Of a stretch of 64,000 nt of DNA, positions 1 through 10,332 are shown one piece after another. Source of the DNA: Haematococcus lacustris. Taxonomy: Eukaryota; Chlorophyta; Chlorophyceae; Chlamydomonadales; Haematococcaceae. The first letter of the stretch is position 1. The number at the start of each line of letters is the position of its first letter. A program made the translations under genes and the position numbers. Where the stretch lies: contig JASKMD010000020.1 in NCBI GenBank assembly GCA_030144725.1, positions 6,119,620 to 6,183,619 on the forward strand. The letters run 5' to 3'. The notes below the pieces were generated by a model, which worked only from the letters and a program-made list of their open reading frames with translations, was not told the origin of the DNA and ran no database searches.

Positions 1-3000
1 AGGAGGTCCAGCTGAATGTCAGGTATGTTCACAAAGATGTTCCCAAAGATTTACCATTCCCATGGAGGCATAGAGAGAGCACCCATGAAATGTCAGCAAT
101 GTTAGTTGCATTCGACTTGTATACAGGTGCACTGCCATTGGCATGGTCACTGCCACTCATTTGCATCACAATTTGATTGGAGGACAGCAGTGTTACCAAA
201 GACGGCTGGACTGTATTTTACCGTATACCGTTTTCCCGTAAATACTGTGCCGTATGTACCGTTTTTTCGTATATACTGTACCGTACAAAACGATTATACG
301 GAAAATACAGACCGTACAGAGCCGTATTTGGTAACACTGGAGGACACTCAACTATGTACAATCATGTTGCTGCACCCGCCTTTCCTGACTCTAGTGTGCT
401 GGTGTCACAACTCAGCACTTGACTGCTGCTTGTATAGCTTTGTTATACCTAACAATGTGGGTTTGCAGGTTTGAGGTGGTTGTTGGCAAGGGAGTTGCCG
501 ACGTGGTCAATGCTTGCATTCGGCAAAAGCAGCCAACCTGGGAAAATGTGTTTTTCCAAGCAGAGGGCAGTCCAAGCGAGGGGTCCAATAGGCCAGACTT
601 CCTCATCAAGCAGTTTGGAGCTGGTAAAGAAGTGGATGTGTGCGGGGGTGAGGGCAAGGCAAGTTAGCCAGTGTCATCCTTGCAACAATTCGCTGCAAGG
701 CGGCTGGTTTGGGAGATGGTTTAGTTAACGTGACAGTGTGACATGGGGTTTCTACAGAGAGAAATGCCAGAGGGAGGTGGCAATGGGTGCATCTCCTTGC
801 TGCCCCATTCCCTCCTTTCTGCACTGTATGGGCGCATTGCGCCACGCTTGTTCCTTTCGAGTACTTGGAGAGGGTAAGAAAGGGTGCTGAGCAAAAGGAG
901 CAGAGAAAAGGAGCTGTCATGCTTCAAGCGCGATCTCAAGATAGGGCGAGTAACTGTGGTGGCGGTAGAGGAGGGTGTGTGAGAAGGGAAGGAGGGTAGA
1001 GCTGGGATGGTGGGACAATTGCAGGTGCGGGAGCAGGACTAAGCCAGCCTTCAGGTACAAACATTTCAGTATGTCCCACCATCTCAATCCTACAAGGGTG
1101 GCCTGTGGTGCCTTGCCACTCTGCAGATGCCCGGTGTCATGCGCCATGGTGTCATCGACTTGAACAAAGTGCAAGGAGCAGTGGCTGACGCGCTCATGCA
1201 GGCATGCAGTGATTGCCAGGAGAAGGTAGGTGCTGCCACATCCAACTATCAACTGATCAGGCGCAGGTGTCCTGTCGCAAGTGGCTGCGTAACAAGAATG
1301 CATGCATGTGCATCTAAGGACCCTTCTCTCTTGCAGGGTTGGCGCTTCTCTTTCATCACTAGCTACAACTTCGTATTCTTCATTTGGCGCGTGGCGGAGA
1401 ACAAATATGCTGTCACCAATGGCATCCTGCATGATGCCAAAGTGTTCGATCTTTTCATTTGAGAGATTCTTGCCTGTGAGTTGTGAGAGCATTGCACCAG
1501 TTGCATATCAACACCGTAATCATCATGATATAGCATTCGCTAGTCAGCATTGGTGTAACACACACATCTTAGTATCCATTCATTCAACCTGCCACCATGC
1601 TCTATAAAGATGGGCACGCCATCTCATGGTACAAATGGCTAGCCACTCTTACAGTTATAGGGTGTTGAATTACAGTTAACTCATAGTTTGCAGAGATGCT
1701 TCGGCTGCTCGGTGTCAGGTCACGTGCACCCTCCCCACAGACATGCCAGCCTGTCTAGCCGTCATCACCACTATGGGTCAGGTTGCAGACAGCAGCTGCA
1801 TCACAATGGCATGTGTTGGCATGTGCGAGACGTGAGCGCAACCGGTGCTCATGCAAGAGAGTATGCCTAGTGCGTTGCCTAGTGCGCTTATACAACTCTG
1901 CATACCTGATCACATTAGGGCCAGGGGCACTGCGCAGGATGGGGCGCAGTAAGGTGGTGTTGAACACACGCAGCTGCTGTAGCTGTTGCTGGGACACAGC
2001 CTGCGACTCAGCAGCCGCATATAGAAGGGTGGGCAACACCAGGCCCTTGTAGACGAGCACCCTGGTTTGAGTGCTGAACAGGGCCCACAAGGGCTTGCTG
2101 AGCCAATGCATCATGTGGCACGCGTGTTCTAGCCGCCTGCTGATCTCCCTGTCCTGTTGGCTGGAAGAGTTGATGATGGTGCCTAGATACGCAAAAGTGC
2201 TTCTCCCCTACTACCACCTGTTGCAGCTATGTTACTGCCTATTTGAGTGACCACTGGCTGGTATAGACAAGTCTTTTGCACCACCCTTTTTATATCTACT
2301 GCAGACATCATATGGATGTCACTGGAAGCACCATGGGGCAACCGTCTGCTGGGAAGCTCAAAGAGCTGGAGGTGGAACTCAAGCGGCGGGCGGCAGAAGC
2401 AGTGCTGCATGGCAGGCCCAAGGAGCGGCAGGGCCAGGGTACGACAGGCAAACGAAGTGCCTGCACCCCGTCTAGGACATCGGGCAGAAAACAGCGGCAA
2501 CGTACAGCGGCAGCATCCGTATTTGCAGTACGACAGAAAGACCAGCAAGCCTTTTGGGTTCCTGTTCAAGATGCGCCAGAGTATCCCTTGGCTTCCTTGC
2601 AGCTAAGCTCCATACACCTGGGAGCTGGCCAGTGCGGGTCAGTCGTGCAAGGCAGGTAGGTGTAGGCCACAATGTGCCAGAATACTTATATCATACTGTC
2701 TTTGCTAGGGATGACACACAACCCCGCACACCGCAAGCAAGCTCATGGGGTTGTTTGTTTGTCGTGTCTGATGCCATGTGGGAAGTCGCCGCTGTCCATA
2801 CTAGCATTCAGTCCATCAGGTATCCTCCTCGCTTGTTGCTGTGTGGGTGACCTTGTGGACACGATTTCTGCTCTGCTTCAGGCTGTGGGGAGAACCTGTG
2901 GCTGTCAAGGTGACAGATGCCTGCAAGTCACCCGACATGGTGGAGCTGTTGTGGCATGAGGCGCAGATCTATGGTGTGTGGTCTATGGTGTGTGTTAGGC

Positions 3001-3959
3001 TGTGCGTGTTGTTAAGCTTCCCCCTTTTCAGAGGCTCTTGTGCCACAGGGCCCCAGCTAGCATGCATGCTCCAGCCACTCCTAGATACAACACAGAATTT
3101 CGTGTGGATAGTATGGCTGCTGACCATGGTTGCTGGTGTGTTGATGCAATCACGCATGCACATGACATGTCATTGTGCTTGCAGGTGGCATTCCCGCATC
3201 CGTCATGACTCACTTCAAGAATTTGTTGTGGTGTGCAGAATTTCTGCGGGAGCTGCAAGGCTACCTCCTGCCAGTCCTGCATGGCAGTGGCTACTGGAGG
3301 GGGCGCAACAGCTTCTTCCTGGCTACATCTGTGGTGGCTGGCAAGCCTGTCAGCAATTGCTTAAACGTGGCTGCCGCTCAAGCTGTTGCGCAAGGTGCAC
3401 AGCAGGTTTGTGCATGTTGTTGGCCAGGGCAGGGTGGGTCTCCGTTGTGCTTGAGATGTTGTGCTAGAGATCAAGAGGCCCCTCCTCAACGTTGGCAGAA
3501 GGCATGAGCAGCTCATTCATCAGCTAGTGTGACAGCATACGAATACATGTGCTGATGAAGGCTAGTCTACTAAAAGCACATATGCCGCGCTTGCACTACT
3601 CATTCTCTTTTCTTTTATGCATAAAACGACTGCAGGCGCTGCAAGCCATCCATCAACGTGGTGTGGCCCATGGTGATGTGCGTGCGGACAACATCATGGT
3701 GCAGCATTGCGGCAGCAACCTCCAAGTGAGTAGCACTCGAACAGCTCACAATGAGGGTGTAATGGTGTGTTGCAGCCAAGGCCTTCTTTTGCCTTCATGG
3801 CAAGTCGAGGTCTTGGTCAGAAGGTTGTTACAGATGAATGCATTGATTGTATTGCAGGTGGTCATCATAGACTTTGGCCATGCATATCTAGACCCGACGC
3901 CGGAGCAGTGTGAGCGCGAGCTTGCAGAACTTGCACAAGTGTTCCACGAGTTGGAATAG
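1..3959 (+). CDS. Protein-kinase-like gene, 5' end outside the window
   Basis: Multi-exon gene entering from the left edge. The C-terminal exons chain cleanly in phase: 2305-2655, 2882-2973, 3185-3405, 3636-3725 and 3858-3959 (TAG). They give a glycine loop (GAGQCGSVV), the lysine of VAVKV, a helix-C glutamate (HEAQIY), a catalytic loop HGDVRADN in place of HRD...N, and IDFG. The chain ends only about 30 residues after DFG, so the C-lobe is very short, as in atypical kinases rather than canonical Ser/Thr kinases. Probable upstream exons are 3-118, 469-623, 1127-1225 and 1337-1441. They read like a separate N-terminal domain (PDFLI, then FSFITSYNFVFFIWRV) that could be a restriction-endonuclease-like fold, but this is weak. 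Phase between 623 and 1127, and from 1441 to 2305, is unresolved. Seen: motifs and splice sites. Inferred: one continuous gene. Substrate unknown. Confidence 0.65.
187..337. mobile_element. MITE with 9-bp target-site duplication
   Basis: A short AT-richer insertion of about 150 bp in an intron of the kinase-like gene. Its ends are inverted (GTGTTACCAAA at the left, TTTGGTAACAC at the right) and similarity continues inward through CCGTATA-rich sequence. TGGAGGACA flanks it directly at 178-186 and 338-346. A 9-bp duplication is typical of Mutator-like elements, so a non-autonomous MULE-type MITE is the likely identity. It has no coding capacity. Confidence 0.7.
1755..2196 (-). mobile_element. 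LINE (non-LTR retrotransposon) reverse-transcriptase fragment
   Basis: Read on the minus strand, this intronic stretch encodes FAYLGTIINSSSQQ, then RVLVYKGLVLPTLLYAAA and QLQQLRVFNTTLLRPIL. That is the YLG...I, K..vLPtLLYg.E and LRRI pattern of the RT thumb/connection region of eukaryotic non-LTR retrotransposons. Only about 145 codons remain and the RT catalytic core is absent, so it is a dead fragment. It lies antisense in an intron of the kinase-like gene. The match is to a well-known family pattern; clade assignment is not possible. Confidence 0.75.
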
Positions 3960-4965
3960 CCATGTTAGCTGCTACACAGTAAGTGGGGGCTGCATGTGTA
4001 CCCACGTGCTGGACATTTGTGGAGTCACCGCACCATGGTAGGAAGTGTAGCACACAAGTTGCGCATGTGTGGTGCGCAAGGTGCGCATGTGTTGCTATGC
4101 TAGTATGCATGCGCCTACTATGCCTTTTGTCCCTCCTCCCATTTGACATACAACCTCCCGAGTAGCAATGCAGATGTGCGGTCAGAATGCATGATACGAA
4201 CTGTATGCCAAGTGTATGTTCGACTGTATGCCAAGCGTGCCGAGTGCCTAGCAATGAACACCAGGGGCACCGCATTGTGTACATCCATAGCTTCGGTACG
4301 ACATGTCTGCTGGTACTGAATCTGGTATAAGACGGACTTGCCTATGCCAATGACTTTCTGTCTGTTATAATGGCCTCTTAGCCAGCATGAACTGGGAAAA
4401 ACAAAAGCAACAACCCCTTACCCTAACCCGTGTCCTGGCGTTGAAGTCGATGATAGGCATTTTATGTTACGGCATGTAGTTATGGTTGTGATGATGTGGC
4501 TTACCTGCTTAAGCCGTCAGCCGTTAGGCTGCTAGGCCGCCCTCCCCCTCTAGGGGTATGGTCGTGAGCCATGACCAAACCTCACCATGCAATGCCATTG
4601 CAAACAAGGGAAAGCAGCCCCAAGCTGGTGACAGCCGCTCCCAACAGCTGCCAGCAAGCCAGTAGCAGCCGCTCACAACAAGCCGTGCAGTTTTGCCACT
4701 CACAATTGGCTACGTTGGTACATCACTCAGGCAAACTAACAAAGCCATTTTTGAGGTTTTCGGCTTGAGATTTGGCACATAGCCCTACGATGCTAGTGCT
4801 AAATATCCATGGTTAGTGAGATAACGCTATGGTGTTTTACTGTACCACTCGATATGGTGCAGTACTGCACCATGGGGTGTATTGGAGGTTTGCTCCAAGA
4901 CATGATGCAATTATACACTATGACTATTGAATAGAAATCCCTTAACATTCCGGGAAAAGTATGTA
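3960..4965. other. Intergenic region, no gene seen
   Basis: 3' flank of the kinase-like gene followed by non-coding sequence. No exon chain with a recognisable product is visible. About 50 bp at 4490-4540 (gatgatgtggcttac... ttaggctgctaggc) recurs in reverse orientation at 10060-10110, so part of the stretch is dispersed-repeat debris. Confidence 0.5.
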
Positions 4966-5044
4966 CTGGTTAAACTAACTTCCTGATGTTTTGGGCCTTT
5001 AAGTAGTAGATAATGGAGTCGCGGTAGAGCGTGACCCGGAATGT

Positions 5045-5098
5045 TAAACCATCTTTAACCATCTTTAACCATCTTTAACCATCTTTAACCATCATTTA
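5045..5098. repeat. 10-bp tandem repeat AACCATCTTT, about five copies
   Basis: Five consecutive near-perfect copies of AACCATCTTT lie inside the left inverted arm. The matching right arm (7665-7690) holds only one or two copies in inverted form, so the copy number differs between arms. Confidence 0.85.
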
Positions 5099-5904
5099 AC
5101 CAAGGGGAAAAGTTTAACCAATCTTTAACCCAACCGCCAGGTCGCACTCCGTAGCCGTGATGGAAGGCGAAGCAACCGCGATGGCTATTGGCTACACTCC
5201 GACTCAGGTGTCCCCAACATTCAAAAAATGGCTGGAAATGATAGGAAACCGACCCCTGGTAATCAAAACGACGCCGCGTCTCAGCCACGTGGTTTCTATT
5301 TAGGTTTCGCACATCCCTGGATAGAGGACTCTGTCAGCTATGCGGTGCAGCTTGTAACATTAAATACTGTGCACTGTGCTGAGTGCTATGTTGGGGGCGC
5401 CAGACTCCGACCCCTACTGCGGCTCTTGTCGGTGTATGTCTCAACATGCGCACCGGAAGGCACATCAGCCCGAGCAGCCCGCTAGCGTCGCGCTGGTATC
5501 AATTGCATTAATGATATGTAGCGGCATCAGTGGTAGAACTGCGCCTGCTATCGAGCAGGAAGTACAATCAATGTTTAGCCCGCCAGGCTCACTCCGCGAA
5601 CCTTTCATTGGTGCAGGCGTTGTCGGAGGACCGTCGTTGGGCAAGTTGACACGCGACATTGCAGCGAGGTGCGAAAATGTTCGCTTCTCTCTAGCCGGCT
5701 ATACAGAAAAAGGGCCCCCCTTGCACAAACCGGCGTATTGTGAACCGACCACTGTGACCTTCCAGAATTTACCGTGTCAACTTTGTTCCTAACCCAACGA
5801 AGCAGCTGTTGGAGAAGAAAGCAAAGCATTCCATCAACCAGGCTTGTGGAAACATAAGTTGGCGTGACCTAACTTTGCCTTGCAGTGCTGACTAGCCCAC
5901 CCGG

Positions 5905-6365
5905 AACCCTTGCAGCCCGCCCCACCCCCTCCCAGCCCCTCCCACCCCCTCCCAGCCCCAGCCCCGCCCTCCCACCCCCTCCCACCCCTAGCCCCACCCC
6001 TACTACCCCCTCCCACCCCCTCCCAGCCCCAGTCCCGCCCTCACAGCCCCTCCCACCCCCAGCCCCACCCCTCTCACCCCCTCCCAGCCCCTCCCAGCCC
6101 CAGCCCCGCCCTTCCACCCCCTCCCAGCCCCAGCCCCGCCCCTCCCACCCCCTCCCAGCCCCAGCCCCAGCCCCAGCCCCGCCCTTCCACCCCCTCCCTT
6201 CCACCCCCTCCCTTCCACCTACCCCCTCCCTTCCACCTACCCCCTCCCTTCCACCTACCCCCTCCCTTCCACCTACCCCCTCCCTTCCACCCCCTCCCTT
6301 CCACCCCCTCCCACCCCCAGCCCCACCCCTTCTCACCCCCTCCCAGCCCCTCCCAGCCCCAGCCT
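5905..6365. repeat. C-rich minisatellite (CAGCCCC / CCACCCCCT)
   Basis: About 460 bp of nearly pure C with scattered A/T. It is built from short units such as CCCAGCCCC, CCACCCCCT and a CCCTTCCACCTAC block repeated four times at about 6200-6290. Open frames on both strands here are Pro/Ser/Thr- or Gly/Trp-rich products of the repeat and are not annotated as genes. Confidence 0.9.
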
Positions 6366-6404
6366 AGAAGCACAGCTGCGCTAGTGCCTCCCCTATGGTT
6401 TGCA

Positions 6405-7170
6405 GCCTCCTAGCTCAACATTGGGGTGAGCTATCCTTGGCTAGGTCAGGTGCCAAGCCTGAGACTCCTTGTGATACGCGGTGGGCTAGCTACACCACAG
6501 CTGCTGCATCGGTGATGCGTGTATGGCGGCTTGCCGGGGAGGCTGTGGCACGTGTGGTGGAGAGCCACAGGGAGCGGTCCCCACCCTGGGCGGTCACGCT
6601 CAGTGGCTACTTCAAGGACACCGACCTGCTGCTGAAGATTTGCTCCTTGTGATACGCTTCCACCAGCAGGAGCTTATGAAGGGGTGGCTGAAGCCCAAGC
6701 TGAAGGGTCTTGTCATGGCCCATATCTGCAACACAGTAGCCGCCCTGCATGGCGATGAGCTGGGGGTAGCAGCAAGTGCCGGTGTTGGTGCCGCCCCTGA
6801 CCTGCCCCCCCCTCCTGCTGCACACCCCTGGCAGCAGCAGGCAGCTGGTGCTGGTGCCGCACCTGACCTGCCCCCCACTCCTGCTGCACCCCCCTGGCAG
6901 CAGCAGGCAGCTGGTGCTGGTGCCGCCCCTGACCTGCTACCCCCTCCTGCTGCACCCCCCTGGCAGGAGCTGGCGGCTGGTGCTGGTGCCGCCCCTGACC
7001 TGCCCCCCCCTCCTGCTGCACCCCCCTGGCAGCAGCAGGCAGCTGGTGCTGGTGCTGCCCCTGGGCTGCCCACCCCTCCAGCTGAGCAGCAGGGGGTCAG
7101 GGCGGAGCTGGACACCAGCTCGACACGCAAGCGGAGGGCGGGCGGGAGGGATCGGACCCAACAAGTCGAG
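6405..7170 (+). pseudogene. hAT-like transposase remnant with frameshift and internal repeat
   Basis: After a plausible acceptor (ttgcag at 6400-6405) the frame reads CDTRWASYTTAAASVMRVW and continues to LSGYFKDTDLLLKICS. The TRW signature followed by a helical segment resembles the middle of hAT transposases. At about 6645 the frame hits TGA, while the adjacent frame continues with IRFHQQELMKGWLKPKLKG, so a single-base slip separates the two halves. The downstream part runs into about 4.5 copies of a 22-residue repeat (AAPDLPPPPAAPPWQQQAAG type) and ends in a basic stretch (STRKRRAGGRDR). The DDE residues, BED finger and hATC dimerisation region are not recognisable, so it is incapable of acting alone. 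It could be another DNA-transposon protein. Confidence 0.4.
6784..7080. repeat. 66-bp tandem repeat, about 4.5 copies
   Basis: Consecutive 66-bp units each encode GAAPDLPPPPAAPPWQQQAA with small substitutions (H/P, E/Q, T/P). The period is a multiple of three, so it keeps the frame of the transposase-like remnant. Confidence 0.85.
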
Positions 7171-8090
7171 CAAGGTAACGTAGCAATGGCCTACACACCT
7201 TGTGTGGCCTTACAGAGTGGCCAGGTAGTAGGTACTACTCACGAAGCGGTCAAGCAATGCACCAGCGTTGTATACTTCCGAGCATGGGTGGAGGGGCGTC
7301 GTTACATCGGTTTTGCGTGCCATGTGCATTGTTTTGACTGCGGCGACTGTCGCTGACTGTTTGCAGAGGCTACTGGGCCACGTCGGTCGCGGCGGTCGGT
7401 CGCGGCGAGGCCCGCATGAGCAAAACTGGCATGAATTTGAATGTCAAGATTCGAGCCGCCATAGCACTCAGCACAGTGCACAGTATTTAATGTTACAAGC
7501 TGCACCGCATAGCTGACAGAGTCCTCTATCCAGGGATGTGCGAAACCTAAATAGAAACCACGTGGCTGAGACGCGGCGTCGTTTTGATTACCAGGGGTCG
7601 GTTTCCTATCATTCTCAGCCATTTTTTGAATGTTGGGGACACCTGAGTGTTAGGCTGGACTGGTTAAAGATGGTTAAAGATTTGTTAAAGCACGTTAAAG
7701 GCCCAAAACATCAGGAAGTTAGTTTAACCAGTCGCGCTCTAAGTCGCGGGTCGTTTTAGGTGGTTGTAAAAGGCGAGGCCGAGGCGCTGGAGCGTAACAG
7801 CTCGAGACCGAAGCCAGCAGCTGCGGAGTGGGTGTGAGTGTGCTTATAGATATTTCAGACAGCCATCCCTTGCATAACATGTCAAACCTCCGTGATTCAC
7901 ACACTTCTTGCTCCGGTCATCAAGTCAAGTCAGGCGTTCCCAACTACCTGAAAACCACCCCCCTGTGATACGAAGCCCGTATCTCCGCAGCCACTCAGTC
8001 AAAAATATATGTAAACAGTGCTTTGAACAGAGGAGAGTCATATCTACGAAATGGCAGACGCAGCAAAAACTGTCTCGCTCTCAGCGGTGC

Positions 8091-9223
8091 TCAGTGCCTG
8101 TCCAAAGATAAGCATTTGAATTCATGCGATTTCGCCACATGCGGGGCGCGCCGCACTAGCACGCTTCGCCACGCTGTTGTGAGTGGCACCTGCAACACGC
8201 AGCAGCAGTCGGAACATGTTTTGCTTTTGGCATGTGGACGCGACGACGGCAGTTGTGACGACTGGATACCACTATGAGCTTTTGGAGCTGCTGCTGGCGC
8301 TAGTGCATTACCGGCTGCTCTACTACGCTTAAACAAGGTGCTAGGTGCAGTACGTGGTGTTGTCTCACCTTGCTTTGCTGCCCTCGACTTGTTAGCTGCA
8401 GGTGCCCCACGCTCACGGGACGTGCTTGCCGCTGCCAGCTGTTGCTGCTGCTGAGGGGGTGCACCAGCAGGCTCAGCCAGCTCAGGGGTGGTGCCTGCAG
8501 GTGTCAGCTGCTGCTGAGGGGGCGCAGCTGCAGCAAGCTTCCCACGGATGTGGGTGCACACGTGGCTCAGGGTACCCTCCAGCTTGCCCCAGCCCCAGCC
8601 CCAGCCCCAGCCCCAGCCCCAGCTGCTGCCCCAGCCCCAGCCCCATCCCTTGCCCCAGCCCCAGCCCCAGCCCTTGCCCCAGCCCCACCACCGGGTCTCT
8701 GCTCCCAGCCTTCTGGCAGGTGCTGCGGGGTGACTGCTGCTGTCACTCGCAATACGAGCACCTTGCCATGGCGATCGCATGTGCACCCATCAAATTGCAG
8801 GTGTATTGCCTTTGCGCGCAATAGTTGGTCTGAAAGCAGGCAGCAGAGCAAAGACATGTGGTTATTCCCAGCCTCAGCCCCCCCTCAACCCTCCCCTCAG
8901 CCCCCCCTCCCACCCCCTACCACTCCCTTCCACCCCCTTCCACTCTCTCCCAGCCCCTTCCCACCCATGCCACCCTGCCTTCCCCTTTGCATCTTACCAA
9001 GGGTCTTGCGCCGCATGTAGGTGGACACGATGTGGAATTCACGCCCAACTGTGGATGTCTTGCCTGGCCGGTGAGGGTTGGGGAGGACGCACTGCTCAGA
9101 GACGAAGAACTGTCGGCACTTGGAGAGGGCACGGCGGCTGACACCTGTCTCTAGATGCAACCTGACGGTGCTCAAGCAGTGGTGAGCATTGTAGGGTGCA
9201 GTCCGGGCTGCTGGCCTCCCCAC
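8091..9223 (-). CDS. Unidentified spliced ORF inside element E copy 1
   Basis: Minus-strand exons 9223-8998 and from 8829 downward join in phase across a clean intron (donor G|GTAAGA, acceptor TTTCAG). They read SRRALSKCRQFFVSEQC, GREFHIVSTYMRRKTLG, then DQLLRAKAIHLQFDGCTCDR and TPQHLPEGWEQ. The chain then enters a (GGGGCT)n-rich stretch, probably an intron, and a downstream frame (KLEGTLSHVCTHIRGKL, then Gln/Ala/Pro-rich) ends at 8091. The end of that frame overlaps the element terminus. I do not recognise the family. It could be a transposon accessory protein or an exon captured from a host gene. The start codon is not determined. Confidence 0.4.
8583..8690. repeat. (CCCAGC)n hexamer tract
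   Basis: About 17 units of CCCAGC with occasional TTGCCC or TGCTGC interruptions. Probably intronic to the minus-strand reading frame in the same element. Confidence 0.85.
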
Positions 9224-10009
9224 AGGGCTCTCTTGAGTTGGAATGAAGATGTCAGTTGGTGAGGGTGCTGGGCTGAGCTGCTCCCATAGCTGTAGCCATC
9301 AGCATGTGTACCTTGTAAGCGGTATAACTTGTCACATACAAACCCAATGATTGAGTTGCATAGTACCACGGACGCGTTAGTGAGTATGCTATAAAAAATC
9401 TGTGTGAGGTCAGGCTGTTTGTTCAATGGTGCAAAACATAAAGCGGATCATAGCTGGAGGGGGTGACTAGTCCTTACTGTGCCGCCCACCATTACAGCGA
9501 TACAGCGCTGCCACACACAGTTTCGAGTTTCTTCACATCCTCGCCAAGCGGCCTGCACCATCAGGAACCTCGCGCAGCCATGTTTGCCGGACTTCAGTGG
9601 TGTGCGCCACCGACATGTCGTGCATCGCTAACGGATAGCCAAGGACGTAGCTTACCGGTGTAGCTAACCACGGTCTGCGATTGGGACACATTCGGGGTCA
9701 CATGTGGCTGCCCGCATCGAAAGACTCCGATGGCAATTCCAGTCTTACATTAAACGCGCAATATCACATCGCAGCAGACGCAACAAACGTTACATCAAAA
9801 GATTGAGTAGGTGGGCCGCAGTTGCATGAAGATTGCCAACCCCATGTTGGGAACGCCTGAAGTCAAGCCACCCGGTCACCATGTCAAAGCCACTGTGCAA
9901 GGACACTGTCACGATGCAACAAGTCACCGTCTGGACTCTGCACTAGATAGGGCACAGAACCTCCCACAGGAAGTCATGCTGCTCTTGTGACTGCTCGCAG
10001 TGCTGAAAT

Positions 10010-10332
10010 AAATCTTCATCCTCCTCGGAACACTCAAACTTGCCATACATATCGGCCTAGCAGCCTAACGGCTGACGGCTTAAGCGGTGTAAGCCACATC
10101 ATCATCATATGCAGTCACCCCATGCCGCAGCCTTGGCCAACGCAAGCACCTCAGTAGCTGACTTGGTGCGTTTAGCCTCCCGAGCTATTGCCCCAGCTTA
10201 GCCAGCCACCCCGGCAACTGCCCCAACCTGACCCCCCCTCCAAAATCTGACTTTGTGAAGCAGCCACCCGGCTGAAAACCTGCCAACTACCCACCCCTCG
10301 CTGCTGGCACCGCTATCGTCGCTGTTGGGGTC
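10010..10332 (-). mobile_element. Fragment of repeat family T, left part, next to the Fanzor gene
   Basis: In reverse orientation this stretch matches 17400-17620. Shared blocks include cggggtggctggc, gggaggct...accaagtcagctact, ttggccaaggctgcggcatgg and gcaagtttgagtgttc. A 75-bp piece at about 10050-10125 is absent from the 17-kb copy and partly matches 4490-4540. The family also has a 5' portion at 13195-13480, so the Fanzor gene lies between the two parts of one T copy. Confidence 0.65.

Larger units (their letters stand above)
4966..7736. mobile_element. Terminal-inverted-repeat DNA transposon, degenerate, hAT-like
   Basis: The segment is bounded by long, partly scrambled inverted repeats. 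Left arm is about 4966-5395; right arm is about 7440-7736 inverted. They share an outer block (ctggttaaactaacttcctg) and an inner block of about 170 bp (5222-5395 against 7456-7627) that is almost identical. Inside lie a broken transposase-like reading frame (6405-7170), a C-rich minisatellite and a 66-bp repeat. The inner inverted block also encodes a shared short peptide (starting MAGNDRKPTPG / MAENDRKPTPG) in both arms, which is a consequence of the repeat. No clear target-site duplication was found, so the exact ends are approximate. hAT assignment rests only on a TRW motif. Confidence 0.55.
7931..9859. mobile_element. 1.93-kb DNA transposon with 14-bp inverted termini (family E, copy 1)
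   Basis: It starts CAGGCGTTCCCAAC and ends with the exact inverse GTTGGGAACGCCTG. AAGTCAAG occurs on both outer sides (7922-7929 and 9860-9867), with one extra T on the left, giving a 7-8-bp target duplication. Termini starting CAGG and 8-bp duplications are hAT-like. The left 230 bp recur inverted at 59800-60036 and the right 455 bp recur in the 1703-bp units at 47-58 kb, so this is a family with several copies in the window. A minus-strand spliced frame lies inside. I see no recognisable hAT transposase in it, so it may be non-autonomous. Confidence 0.7.

Noticed and set aside
917..1492. Minus-strand frame of about 190 codons near the left end
   Set aside because: It is antisense to kinase-gene exons with good splice sites and has no recognisable domain.
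9820..9867. Helitron 3' end (hairpin followed by CTGA)
   Set aside because: The hairpin and CTRR-like ending are suggestive, but flanking bases are not T, the opposite end is an inverted CAGGCGTTCCCAAC, and a 7-8-bp duplication is present. All point to a TIR element.
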